NCBI RefSeq assembly: GCF_030409905.1
Contig: NZ_JAUFQT010000001.1
Coordinates: 2,254,001-2,318,000 of the forward strand
Direction: 5' to 3'
Origin: Echinicola jeungdonensis
GTDB taxonomy: Bacteria > Bacteroidota > Bacteroidia > Cytophagales > Cyclobacteriaceae
DNA length: 64,000 nucleotides
Part shown: positions 55,343 through 63,447 of the stretch, piece by piece
Layout: each line of letters opens with the position of its first letter
How positions within the stretch are numbered: the stretch's first letter is position 1
Made by a program: the position numbers and the translations under genes
The notes under the pieces: model-generated
Seen by the model: the letters and a program-made list of their open reading frames with translations, nothing else
Databases searched by the model: none
What the model was told of the DNA's origin: nothing

Positions 55343-56200
55343 ATGAATATCGTAGATTCACATATCCATATTTGGGATTTTGAAAAGGCCAGGTACAGCT
55401 GGCTGAAAAATGACACTTCCATTTTGAGCAGGACTTATTCCCTGGAGGAATTGGAAGAGGAACGCAAAGAAGCAGGCATCAATGCTGGGGTCTTGGTGCA
55501 GGCGGCCAACAACTTTGACGATACCGACTGGATGCTGGAAGTGGCCAAAAAAAATGATTGGATCAAGGGAGTAGTAGGTTGGGTGCCGCTTCAAGATCCA
55601 GAATATACGGCCAAAGTTTTGGAGGGCAAGTATTTGTCCAATCCTTATTTTAAAGGGGTCCGCCATTTGATCCACGATGAACCAGATTCCCAGTGGTTAT
55701 TGCAGGAAGAAGTTTTGGAAAGCCTCCAGATACTGGCGGACAAAAACATTCCCTATGATGTGGTGGGCATTTTGCCCGAACATATTGAAACGGCTTTGAC
55801 CGTGGCTGAAAAAGTGCCCGATCTGAAAATGGTTTTTGACCATCTCAATCAGCCCCCCATCCAGGAAGCCGCTCATTTTGGCAGATGGGGGGAGTTGATG
55901 GAACAAGCTGCCCAACACCCCAATTTTTATATGAAAATTTCCGGCATGGGTACCACCTCCGGAAAACCGGATAACTGGGGTCGTTATGACATTTTTCCCT
56001 ATGTGGAGTTTGCCTTGGATACCTATGGTGTTGGTCGATGCTTTTGTGGTGGTGATTGGCCAGTGTCCTTATTGGCCGGGAGCTACACCTATTCCTGGAA
56101 AAATTATAAAGATGTTTTGCAATTATTGTTGCACCCCAAAGAACAAGAAAAAGTATTGAGTGAAAATGCTGCAGCATTTTACAACCTGAACCTAAAATAA
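55343..56200 (+). CDS. COG3618 amidohydrolase, probable sugar lactonase
   Basis: A 285-residue TIM-barrel hydrolase. I start it at the ATG at 55343 (MNIVDSHIHIWDFEK), one base after the previous stop; the frame is open to 55301, but that part overlaps the CoA-transferase. DSHIHIWD provides two metal His (7 and 9), followed by ARYSWLK, the signature of the L-fuconolactonase/L-rhamnonolactonase group, and later VFDHLNQPP and CFCGGDWPVS. It probably hydrolyses an aldonolactone to the sugar acid. This fits a neighbour that would make the lactone (Gfo/Idh/MocA at 57413) and a RhaT-like transporter that would import the sugar. Confidence 0.83.
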   Translation: MNIVDSHIHIWDFEKARYSWLKNDTSILSRTYSLEELEEERKEAGINAGVLVQAANNFDDTDWMLEVAKKNDWIKGVVGWVPLQDPEYTAKVLEGKYLSNPYFKGVRHLIHDEPDSQWLLQEEVLESLQILADKNIPYDVVGILPEHIETALTVAEKVPDLKMVFDHLNQPPIQEAAHFGRWGELMEQAAQHPNFYMKISGMGTTSGKPDNWGRYDIFPYVEFALDTYGVGRCFCGGDWPVSLLAGSYTYSWKNYKDVLQLLLHPKEQEKVLSENAAAFYNLNLK

Positions 56201-56207
56201 CCAAAAA

Positions 56208-57239
56208 ATGAGTGTAATTGGAGGCGTAATGTTACATGCGGTAGGGGCTTCCTTTGCCGCCCTTTGCTATACCCCACAGAAAAAAGTATCCCAATGGTCC
56301 TGGCAAACTTATTGGCTGGCACAAGCTTTTGTTTGCTGGTTTCTTTTACCCATCATAGTGGCCTGGATCACCATCCCTGAACTAATGACGGTTTTGGAAA
56401 AAGCGCCATCTGATGCCATGTGGAAAGCATTTGGTCTGGGAATGGCCTATGGCGTGGGAGGTACAGCTTTTGGCATTGCCATCCGGTACATGGGGTTCTC
56501 CCTGACCTATGCCATTTCCATTGGCATCAGCTGTGTGGTGGGAACCTTATTGCCTCCATTTGTAAGGGGAGAATTGATGACCGTTTTGCAGCAGAATGGT
56601 GCCGAATGGATCATCACAGGAATGATTTTTGGAGTAGTAGGTATTGCCCTTTGTGGGTTGGCCGGCCGATACAAAGAAATAGATCTGGCCAAATCCCTGA
56701 AAACCCAGGATTCCAGCTTTTCTATAGGTAAAGGTTTGCCTCTGTGTTTATTGGCGGGGGTATTGTCTGCTCTTTATGGTTTTTCCATCGACCAAGGCCA
56801 ACCTATTGCTGAAGTTGCAGTAGAATATGGCGCAGGGGATTACCAAAGCAATGTGATTTACATCTTTTCAAATACCGGAGCATTTTTGGTGACTTTGATT
56901 TATTGTCTCTCCCTGCACCGCAAACAAGGTACTTTCAAAGAGTTTGTGGGAAAAGGAAAATCCCCATTGACCAGAAATTACATTTTTGCCATCATCACCG
57001 GTTTGTTGTGGTATTCCCAATTCTTCTTTTATGGCTTAGGCCATGTGAAGATGGGAGATTACAAATTTACAAGTTGGGCAGTGCATATGATCATGCTGGT
57101 GCTGTTCAGTACGGTAGCCGGTTTGGCTCTAAGGGAATGGGTGCATGCCAAAGGAAAAACCATTTGGACGCTGGCCCTGGCATTGGCCGTGCTCGTGGCT
57201 GCTGTATTGGCCCTGACCATTGGCAATTCCATGGCTTGA
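56208..57239 (+). CDS. RhaT-family sugar/proton symporter
   Basis: A 343-residue inner-membrane protein with about 10 helices and no signal peptide. AYGVGGTAFGIAIRYMGFSL followed by TYAISIGISCVVGTLLPPF is highly typical of L-rhamnose:proton symporter RhaT, and the conserved C-terminal GLLWYSQFFFYGLGHVKMG supports it. It imports L-rhamnose or a related 6-deoxy or branched sugar. Eight bases after the lactonase gene, so in the same operon. That makes the sugar it brings in the probable entry substrate of the enzyme set around it. Note that no rhamnose isomerase or rhamnulokinase gene accompanies it, so a different, oxidative fate is likely. Confidence 0.87.
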   Translation: MSVIGGVMLHAVGASFAALCYTPQKKVSQWSWQTYWLAQAFVCWFLLPIIVAWITIPELMTVLEKAPSDAMWKAFGLGMAYGVGGTAFGIAIRYMGFSLTYAISIGISCVVGTLLPPFVRGELMTVLQQNGAEWIITGMIFGVVGIALCGLAGRYKEIDLAKSLKTQDSSFSIGKGLPLCLLAGVLSALYGFSIDQGQPIAEVAVEYGAGDYQSNVIYIFSNTGAFLVTLIYCLSLHRKQGTFKEFVGKGKSPLTRNYIFAIITGLLWYSQFFFYGLGHVKMGDYKFTSWAVHMIMLVLFSTVAGLALREWVHAKGKTIWTLALALAVLVAAVLALTIGNSMA

Positions 57240-57246
57240 CAGTTTT

Positions 57247-57405
57247 TCGCCTAAACGCTAAGAACGCAAATTTGGGATGGGAGAAGTTATATTTTCGAAT
57301 GAGGAAATGGGTCATATTTCCCAAAACACCAAAATTCAAACGGATAGGATACCTTTAGGGTATTAGAATAAAAATCTTTGTGGGCCCTGCGCCTCCGCGA
57401 GAAAA
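57247..57405. repeat. Inverted pair of GCG-rich dispersed repeats
   Basis: CGCCTAAACGCTAAGAACGC (57248-57267) and, in the opposite sense, CTTTGTGGGCCCTGCGCCTC with CGCGAGAA (57376-57403) bracket the gap between the RhaT-like and oxidoreductase genes. The second half ends only ~10 bp before the true start codon at 57413 and would be read as coding if the earlier GTG at 57380 were taken as the start. Confidence 0.6.
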
Positions 57406-57412
57406 ATTCAAT

Positions 57413-58468
57413 ATGAACAAAAAAACTAAAATACAGGTCATCGGAGCGGGAGGGATTGTAAAAGATGCCCACCTGCCCGCTTATCAATTGGCTGGTTTTG
57501 AGGTAGCAGGAATTTTTGATTTGGATGTTTCCAAAGGGAAGGGTTTGGCAGATCAATTCGGGATTCCCCAGGTATTTGAAAACTTGGAAGATTTGGTAAA
57601 ACATGCTGATGAATCTACCATTTTTGATGTGGCTGTCCCTGGTAATGCCATGTTGAAAGTATTGGAAAAACTTCCCAATGGGGCCAGGGTATTGATCCAA
57701 AAACCCATGGGTGAAAACCTGGAAATGGCCAAAGACATTTTAACCTTGTGCAAAAAAAAGAAGTTGATTGCCGGAATCAATTTCCAGCTTCGTTATGCAC
57801 CCTTTATCCAAAAAGCCCGGGAAATCATCCAATCCGGAAAAATCGGGGATTTATGTGATATTGAAATTAATATCAATGTTTTTACCCCCTGGCACCTTTG
57901 GGAATTTTTATTCACCTCTCCAAGAGTAGAAATATTGTACCACAGCATCCATTATGTGGATTTGATCCGGTCTTTTTTGGGGGATCCAAAATGCGTTTAC
58001 GCCAAAACCACCAAACATCCCAAAATGGCCCAACTGGCCTCGGTGAGGAGCAATATCATTTTGGATTATGGAGAAATGGTCCGGGCCAATATCATAACCA
58101 ATCATGCCCATGATTTTGGTTTGAAAAACCAGCATTCCTATATCAAACTGGAAGGCACCAAAGGAGCCATCAAAATAGAACTGGGGCTGCTCAAAAATTA
58201 CCCGGAAGGGACGGAAGACCAATTCGAATGGATCCAATTGGAAGAGGGGAAGACTCCTAAGTGGAAAGAAGAAAAGATAAATGGTTCTTGGTTCCCACAT
58301 GCATTTATGGGTTCCATGGGAGAAATGATCAAGAGCTTGGAAGGTCCAGGTTATCAACCTGATAATAGTGTGGAAGACTGCATCCATACTATGGCCTGTG
58401 TGGAGGCGGCGCACCGATCTTCTGAAGAGGGTGGTGTGAAGTTGGGAGAGTTGCTGAGTGGAAATTGA
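57413..58468 (+). CDS. Gfo/Idh/MocA family oxidoreductase 2
   Basis: A 351-residue cytoplasmic dehydrogenase. The frame is open from a GTG at 57380, but that extra 11 residues are translation of an intergenic repeat; the Rossmann fold begins properly at MNKKTKIQVIGAGGIVKDAH. The catalytic lysine lies in VLIQKPMGENLEM, and the second domain has LYHSIHYVDLIRSFLGDP with the expected His. Members of this family oxidise aldoses to lactones, including D-apiose dehydrogenase of the apionate pathways. Here it could make the lactone for the COG3618 enzyme. Last gene before the hairpin at 58700-58737. Confidence 0.85.
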   Translation: MNKKTKIQVIGAGGIVKDAHLPAYQLAGFEVAGIFDLDVSKGKGLADQFGIPQVFENLEDLVKHADESTIFDVAVPGNAMLKVLEKLPNGARVLIQKPMGENLEMAKDILTLCKKKKLIAGINFQLRYAPFIQKAREIIQSGKIGDLCDIEININVFTPWHLWEFLFTSPRVEILYHSIHYVDLIRSFLGDPKCVYAKTTKHPKMAQLASVRSNIILDYGEMVRANIITNHAHDFGLKNQHSYIKLEGTKGAIKIELGLLKNYPEGTEDQFEWIQLEEGKTPKWKEEKINGSWFPHAFMGSMGEMIKSLEGPGYQPDNSVEDCIHTMACVEAAHRSSEEGGVKLGELLSGN

Positions 58469-58699
58469 AGTTAAATCTTTTTAGAAGTTCACCTTTGACA
58501 GTCAACTGAGAACTCGTCCTTATACATCGTACCTCGTACTTTTCTCCTAGGTAAAAATGGGAGTTTCTCCAAAGCGTCTATTATTTAAAGGAATAAGGAT
58601 AAAAAAATGATTGTTCCTAATTGGAGCAGGTAAGTTCAGGATGCTGTTATAAAGCAGCATAGCTACTTTTGCTCACATAGGGTTTTATTAGGTTTTTTT
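58469..58699. promoter_or_regulatory. Leader/promoter region before the RuBisCO-like gene
   Basis: This is the first part of a 318-bp gap. It holds a short hairpin ATGCTG/CAGCAT (58641-58660) upstream of the strong terminator at 58700-58737. It may include the promoter of the second half of the cluster, or a leader in which the first hairpin influences the terminator. I recognise no known riboswitch. Confidence 0.4.
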
Positions 58700-58737
58700 A
58701 AGTAGGACGGGAGCTTTACTCCTGTCTTACTTTTTTT
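58700..58737 (+). terminator. Terminator or attenuator 50 bp upstream of the RuBisCO-like gene
   Basis: AAGTAGGACGGGAG (58700-58713) pairs with CTCCTGTCTTACTT (58719-58732), 14 bp with two G-U pairs and a 5-base loop, continuing into seven T. It is placed 232 bp after the upstream stop and only 50 bp before the next start, a position more typical of an attenuator in a leader than of an operon-end terminator. Confidence 0.8.
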
Positions 58738-58786
58738 GATTTTCCTAATCCCTTTCCAACCCCACCACCCATTTTGACATTATATC

Positions 58787-60037
58787 ATGGAAAGAATTTC
58801 AGCCACATATTATATAGAAACCCCCTATGAAGTTGAAGCTGCCGCCCAAGTTTTGGCTGGCGAGCAATCCTCGGGGACATTTGTAGCCGTTCCAGGTGAA
58901 ACGGCTGAATTAAAACAACGCTTTGCCGCACAGGTAGAATCCATTGAGCCTTTAGAAGAGGTCAGCGAACCGGCCATCCCAGGAGCTGTTTCGCCTACTG
59001 GCAAATACAGAAGGGCAAGGATCAAGGTTTCCTGGTCTATTGAAAATTTTGGTTATAACCTTCCCACGATGATTTCCACCCTTCAGGGAAATTTATATGA
59101 AATCACCCAATTTACCGGCCTGAAGTTGATGGATCTGGAAGTTCCTGATTCCTTTGCCCGGCATTTTGCAGGGCCCAAGTTTGGCATAAAGGGTTGTAGG
59201 GATTTGACGGGTGTTCCAGAAGGAAGGCCTTTGATTGGAACCATTATCAAACCCAGTATCGGTATGAGTCCTGAAGAAACGGCTGCATTGGTGAAGGAAT
59301 TGGCAGAAGCAGGGATTGATTTTATTAAGGATGATGAACTGATGGCTTCTTCCGCTAATTCGCCATTTGACAAAAGGGTGGATGCCATCATGAAGGTGAT
59401 CAATGAGCATGCGGACAAAACCGGGAAAAAGGTCATGTATGCCTTCAATATTTCCGATGAAATCGATGCTATGCACAAACATTATGATAAGGTGGTACAA
59501 AGTGGTGGCACCTGTGCCATGATGAGCATCAACAGTGTAGGGCTGGCGGGGGTGAAATCCATTTGTGACCGGGGTGAGCTGGCAATTCACGCCCACAGAA
59601 ATGGCTGGGGAATGCTCAACAGGCATCCACTTTTAGGAATTGATTTTAGAGCATACCAAAAATTATGGCGATTGGCCGGGGTAGATCAACTCCATGTCAA
59701 TGGCATTCAAAATAAATTCTGGGAATCTGATGATTCGGTAGTCAACTCCATTGAAGGCTGTTTGACACCCCTGCTTGGTGGCTATCAGGTAATGCCAGTA
59801 GTTTCCTCCGGACAATGGGGAGGGCAAGCTCCCGAAACTTTCAGAAGGACCAAAACCACTGACTTGCTTTACATGGCAGGTGGAGGGATAATGGCTCATC
59901 CTGCTGGACCCGCTGGAGGGGTAAAAGCTTTGAAGCAAGCCTGGGAAGGTGCTGTCGATGGCCTTTCCGTGGAGGAAGTGGCGGAACAATATCCGGAGTT
60001 TGGTCTATCAGTTGAGAAATTTGGAAAGAAAAAATAA
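58787..60037 (+). CDS. RuBisCO-like protein (form IV, acid-sugar type)
   Basis: A 416-residue cytoplasmic protein with the RuBisCO large-subunit fold: N-terminal alpha/beta domain to about residue 140, then the TIM barrel. Key positions persist: Lys155 in GTIIKPSIG (RuBisCO Lys175), the carbamylation site Lys181 with Asp183 and Glu184 in FIKDDE, His270 in HAHRNGWGM, a loop-6 Lys310 in NGIQNKF and GGGIMAHP for phosphate binding. RuBisCO's second lysine in KPK is Ser here, so it is a RuBisCO-like protein, not a CO2-fixing enzyme. Followed in a TAATG overlap by a DUF1537 kinase; that pairing is known from D-apiose catabolism (3-oxo-isoapionate 4-phosphate decarboxylase or transcarboxylase/hydrolase, OiaX/OiaT). 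Confidence 0.88.
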   Translation: MERISATYYIETPYEVEAAAQVLAGEQSSGTFVAVPGETAELKQRFAAQVESIEPLEEVSEPAIPGAVSPTGKYRRARIKVSWSIENFGYNLPTMISTLQGNLYEITQFTGLKLMDLEVPDSFARHFAGPKFGIKGCRDLTGVPEGRPLIGTIIKPSIGMSPEETAALVKELAEAGIDFIKDDELMASSANSPFDKRVDAIMKVINEHADKTGKKVMYAFNISDEIDAMHKHYDKVVQSGGTCAMMSINSVGLAGVKSICDRGELAIHAHRNGWGMLNRHPLLGIDFRAYQKLWRLAGVDQLHVNGIQNKFWESDDSVVNSIEGCLTPLLGGYQVMPVVSSGQWGGQAPETFRRTKTTDLLYMAGGGIMAHPAGPAGGVKALKQAWEGAVDGLSVEEVAEQYPEFGLSVEKFGKKK

Positions 60038-61419
60038 TGGCAAAACAAGCACCACTTTTATTGGCCTATTACGGGGATGATTTTACAGGCTCTTCGGATG
60101 CACTGGACTTCCTAAGCCGTGCCGGAGTGAAAACGGTGCTATTTATCGCGCCTCCCACACCTGAACAATTGGCCAGGTATGAAGGGATTGAGGCCATTGG
60201 GATTGCTGGGATGACCCGTTCCATGAACCCGGAGGACATGGAAAAAGAATTAAAAGTGGCTTTTTCGGCACTAAAAGACTCTGGCGCTGCACAAGTACAT
60301 TATAAAGTTTGTTCCACCTTTGATTCCTCTCCCAAGATCGGAAGCATTGGAAAAGCCATAGATGTTGGCGCGAAAATTTTTAACCACAATTATATTACCC
60401 TTTTGGTAGCTGCACCCCAACTGGGACGTTATTGTGCCTTTGGAAACCTTTTTGCCCGGATGGGTATAGGCAGCCAGGGAGAAATCCATAGACTGGATCG
60501 TCATCCATCCATGAGCAAACACCCCACCACTCCTGTTGATGAAAGTGACCTTAGGTTACATTTGGGCAAGCAAACCGACAAGAAAGTTGGATTGGTAGAT
60601 ATTCTGGAAGTGGAGGGAGAGGAAGCAAGCTTGGAAAAAGCCCTTCTTAGGGAACTGGAAGATCAAGCGGAAGTGGTCCTTTTTGATGCCCTTTATCCTG
60701 ATCAAATGCCAAAAATCGGCCGTTTAATTGACCAGGCTGGGCAAGAGAAAACCCATTTTTCGGTGGGATCTTCAGGTGTAGAAATGGCCTTGGGAGCTTA
60801 TTGGAAATACAAAGGGAAAATTGATCAGGAAATCAATTGGTCCCATCCTGGTAGGGCTACACCTATGTTGGTAGTTTCAGGAAGCGGGAGTCCGGTGACT
60901 TCAGGACAGATTTCCTGGGCCTTGGACCACGGATTTGAAGGTGTAGCCTTGGATCCGGAAAAAGTGATAGCTGAGAAAAATGGGTTGGATGGATATGTGG
61001 AGGAAGTAAAAGCAAAAATGGCTGCAGGGAAAAGTGTGGTCATCCATACTGCCTTGGGGAGTGATGATCCCAGGATGGCGCTTACCAAAAAGCTGTTGAC
61101 TCAAAATGGAATAGCTTCAGAGGAAGTTTCCAGTAAAACTGCTGATTTATTTGGGAAAGCCCTGGGAAGTATAGCCCGCCAGGTGGCTCAGGAAATTAGG
61201 TATCAAAGATTATTGATCGCTGGAGGAGATACTTCCAGCAAGGTGGCCAGAGTTTTGGGCATTGAAGCAGTGGAGATGATTGCTCCTCTTGTTCCCGGTG
61301 CCCCATTATGTAAAGCTTTTGCCCCGGGATCTCCTTTGGATGGAGTTGAAGTGAACTTTAAAGGTGGCCAGGTGGGAGCGGAAGATTACTTTGGCAGTGT
61401 AGAAAAAGGTGAAAATTAA
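60037..61419 (+). CDS. DUF1537 four-carbon acid-sugar kinase family protein
   Basis: A 460-residue cytoplasmic kinase. The N-terminal substrate domain has YYGDDFTGSSDALDFLSRAG, the family signature, and YKVCSTFDSSPKIGSIG; the C-terminal nucleotide domain has VVSGSGSPVTSGQI and LLIAGGDTSSKVAR near residue 395. DUF1537 kinases phosphorylate threonate, erythronate, 3-oxo-tetronate or 3-oxo-isoapionate. It overlaps the stop of the RuBisCO-like gene by one base, so the two are made together and probably act in series: the kinase makes the 4-phosphate, the RuBisCO-like protein splits it. OiaK-like activity is a good hypothesis; no PdxA2, OtnI or OtnC partner is present, which argues against the tetronate pathways. 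Confidence 0.88.
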   Translation: MAKQAPLLLAYYGDDFTGSSDALDFLSRAGVKTVLFIAPPTPEQLARYEGIEAIGIAGMTRSMNPEDMEKELKVAFSALKDSGAAQVHYKVCSTFDSSPKIGSIGKAIDVGAKIFNHNYITLLVAAPQLGRYCAFGNLFARMGIGSQGEIHRLDRHPSMSKHPTTPVDESDLRLHLGKQTDKKVGLVDILEVEGEEASLEKALLRELEDQAEVVLFDALYPDQMPKIGRLIDQAGQEKTHFSVGSSGVEMALGAYWKYKGKIDQEINWSHPGRATPMLVVSGSGSPVTSGQISWALDHGFEGVALDPEKVIAEKNGLDGYVEEVKAKMAAGKSVVIHTALGSDDPRMALTKKLLTQNGIASEEVSSKTADLFGKALGSIARQVAQEIRYQRLLIAGGDTSSKVARVLGIEAVEMIAPLVPGAPLCKAFAPGSPLDGVEVNFKGGQVGAEDYFGSVEKGEN

Positions 61420-61442
61420 GTGTAATAGAAAAACAGATCATT

Positions 61443-62105
61443 ATGCAAAAAGATAAAACATTAGGATTGATCCATACTTCGGCAACATTGGTGCCTATAT
61501 TCCAAAAGCTTTGTGAGGAGCATTTGCCAGGAGTAAAAGTGTTCAATATTGTAGACGACAGCTTAATAAAAGATGTGATCAACAAAGGTAAGTTGACCCA
61601 GCAAACTGCCAGAAGAGTGGTTGATTATGTAGGGTCGGCAGAAACCGCAGGTGCTGACCAGATCATGGTTACCTGTTCCTCCATTGGAGCGGCGGTAGAA
61701 GCTTCAGAAGCATTGACTCAGGTGCCTGTAATAAGGGTAGACCAACCAATGGCAGATTTGGCCATTAAAACAGGTAAAAAAATTGGAGTAGTTGCCACTT
61801 TACCTACTACCTTGGAACCCACTTCAGACTTGGTAGAAAGAAGAGCGAAAGTTTTAGGAAAAAAAATCGAACTGACTGCTAAGCTATGTGAAGGGGCTTT
61901 CGAAGCCTTGATGGGAGGAGATCCGGAAAAGCATGACCAGATGGTTGCAGAAGCGTTGAAAGCACTATCTAAAGAAGTGGATGTGATCTTATTGGCCCAA
62001 GCCTCTATGGCCAGGGTGGTGGAAACCTTAGATGAGGAAGATAAAAAAGTGCCAATCGTGGCCAGTCCACCAGAAGCAGTAAAATATTTAGCTTCCATCC
62101 AATAA
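61443..62105 (+). CDS. Asp/Glu racemase-fold protein with one catalytic Cys
   Basis: A 220-residue cytoplasmic protein, 23 bp after the kinase. The fold is recognised from LGLIHTSATLVPIF, IMVTCSSIGAA (Cys78), DQPMADLAIKTGKKIGVVATL and VILLAQASMARVVE. True racemases use two cysteines; here the first (Cys78) is present but the second position is in the AQAS segment, with no Cys. It is therefore more likely a decarboxylase, isomerase or hydrolase-like member of the superfamily (as maleate isomerase or arylmalonate decarboxylase use altered cysteine sets). In context it may act on the sugar-acid intermediate or product of the RuBisCO-like protein. Specific function unknown. Confidence 0.8.
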   Translation: MQKDKTLGLIHTSATLVPIFQKLCEEHLPGVKVFNIVDDSLIKDVINKGKLTQQTARRVVDYVGSAETAGADQIMVTCSSIGAAVEASEALTQVPVIRVDQPMADLAIKTGKKIGVVATLPTTLEPTSDLVERRAKVLGKKIELTAKLCEGAFEALMGGDPEKHDQMVAEALKALSKEVDVILLAQASMARVVETLDEEDKKVPIVASPPEAVKYLASIQ

Positions 62106-62115
62106 ACTATCCCTT

Positions 62116-63447
62116 ATGCAGCTTGTAAGAAAGTCTCTTTTGTATATTTCCGGACTGCTATTGGTCGTAATGCTCTTTGCCATTATGGGAGGTTTTACCT
62201 CCATTTGGCAAGTTACTGCTGTGGGGTTTTGTGTGGCTTTTTCTTTGGGAATGGGATCCTTTGAAAAATGGAAAGGCTACCAATACACGGCTTGGATCAT
62301 GACTGCAGTAGTTGCCGGGATGATCTATCCGGAGGCTTTCTTGCAATGGGGTGATTTTGACCTTCGCAACAAATGGGTGATCCTGTTTGTGGTGCAAGGG
62401 GTAATGTTTGGCATGGGTATCCAGATGAGCTTAAGGGACTTTTCCAATTTGGCCACCACAGGAAAAGGGGTCCTGGTTGGATTGCTCAGCCAATTTTCCA
62501 TTATGCCCTTGATTGGTTTTATGCTCACCCAAATATTTGATTTTGATCCTGAAATTGCTGCTGGGATCATTCTGATGGGAGCATGCAGCAGTGGATTGGC
62601 TTCCAATGTGATGGTTTACCTTGCCAGGGCCAATCTGGTCTTGTCCGTAACGGTGACGGCCATGGCGACCATGCTGGCCCCATTAATGACTCCGTTTTGG
62701 ATGAAAACACTGGCGGGCACCCTGATTGATATTGAATTTATCAGTATGATGATGAGTATCATCAAAATTGTTTTGGTACCCATTGGAGCCGCCTTGTTGC
62801 ATGACTTTTTGAAACATGCACCTACCCGGTATAAATCCAAAATATATGGAGTAGCGGCCTTTGTCGCTGTTTATTTAGCAGCACTTCCCCTGGGGCTTTG
62901 GGAATATTTCTCCAATGCCTTTACCGCTCCAGCCCTTCAGTCGCTTGAGATTTTCACTTTCTTTATGGGGGCAATAGTTTTTGGGGTGTTGTACCATGTG
63001 GCAACTCGATATATTAGGAGGTTGGATCAATTGATGCCTTATATTTCCATGTTCGGTATTGTTTACTTCACCACGGTAACTACTGCGGCTGGAAGGGACA
63101 ATTTACTTCAAGTAGGAGTTTTACTTTTTATGGCAAGCGTAATTCACAATGGCTTGGGGTATTTCTTTGGCTATTGGCTTAGCCGCTTGTTAGGATTGGA
63201 TGTCAACTCTGCCCGTTCTATGGCCTTGGAAGTGGGGTTGCAAAATGGAGGAATGGCCTCCGGATTGGCCGGTTCCATGGGGAAATTGGGAACCGTTGGT
63301 TTGGCACCAGCAGTATTTAGCCCCTGGATGAATATTTCTGGTTCCATTTTGGCCAATTATTGGCGCAAAAAATCTTTAAAGGAAGAAGCAGAAGAGGAAG
63401 AACAAGAGGCAAAGGAAAAAATCAAAGAGCCCATTTCAGCAGAATAG
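62116..63447 (+). CDS. Bile acid:sodium symporter (BASS) superfamily transporter
   Basis: A 443-residue membrane protein with about 11 hydrophobic helices, two of them N-terminal to the usual BASS core. MFGMGIQMSLRDF, GACSSGLASNVMVYLARAN and GLQNGGMASGLAG are the core motifs of the family (sodium sites and crossover helices). The last ~30 residues are a charged Lys/Glu tail (EEAEEEEQEAKEKIKE). It lies 10 bp after the racemase-fold gene and probably imports, with sodium, the organic or sugar acid consumed by the RuBisCO-like/kinase pair; export of a product is the alternative. It ends the cluster. Confidence 0.87.
   Translation: MQLVRKSLLYISGLLLVVMLFAIMGGFTSIWQVTAVGFCVAFSLGMGSFEKWKGYQYTAWIMTAVVAGMIYPEAFLQWGDFDLRNKWVILFVVQGVMFGMGIQMSLRDFSNLATTGKGVLVGLLSQFSIMPLIGFMLTQIFDFDPEIAAGIILMGACSSGLASNVMVYLARANLVLSVTVTAMATMLAPLMTPFWMKTLAGTLIDIEFISMMMSIIKIVLVPIGAALLHDFLKHAPTRYKSKIYGVAAFVAVYLAALPLGLWEYFSNAFTAPALQSLEIFTFFMGAIVFGVLYHVATRYIRRLDQLMPYISMFGIVYFTTVTTAAGRDNLLQVGVLLFMASVIHNGLGYFFGYWLSRLLGLDVNSARSMALEVGLQNGGMASGLAGSMGKLGTVGLAPAVFSPWMNISGSILANYWRKKSLKEEAEEEEQEAKEKIKEPISAE

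Noticed and set aside
57380..57412. GTG start for the second Gfo/Idh/MocA gene
   Set aside because: The extra residues are translation of a dispersed intergenic repeat; the Rossmann motif begins normally after the ATG at 57413.
58787..60037. True CO2-fixing RuBisCO large subunit
   Set aside because: The second lysine of the KPK motif is Ser, the protein is shorter than plant or form I/II subunits, and no small subunit or phosphoribulokinase is present; context is an acid-sugar kinase.
1567..62840. Numerous antisense and alternative-frame readings of 60-270 residues inside the large genes
   Set aside because: They lie opposite or within well-supported genes and show the residue patterns of shadow frames, with no own family motifs.
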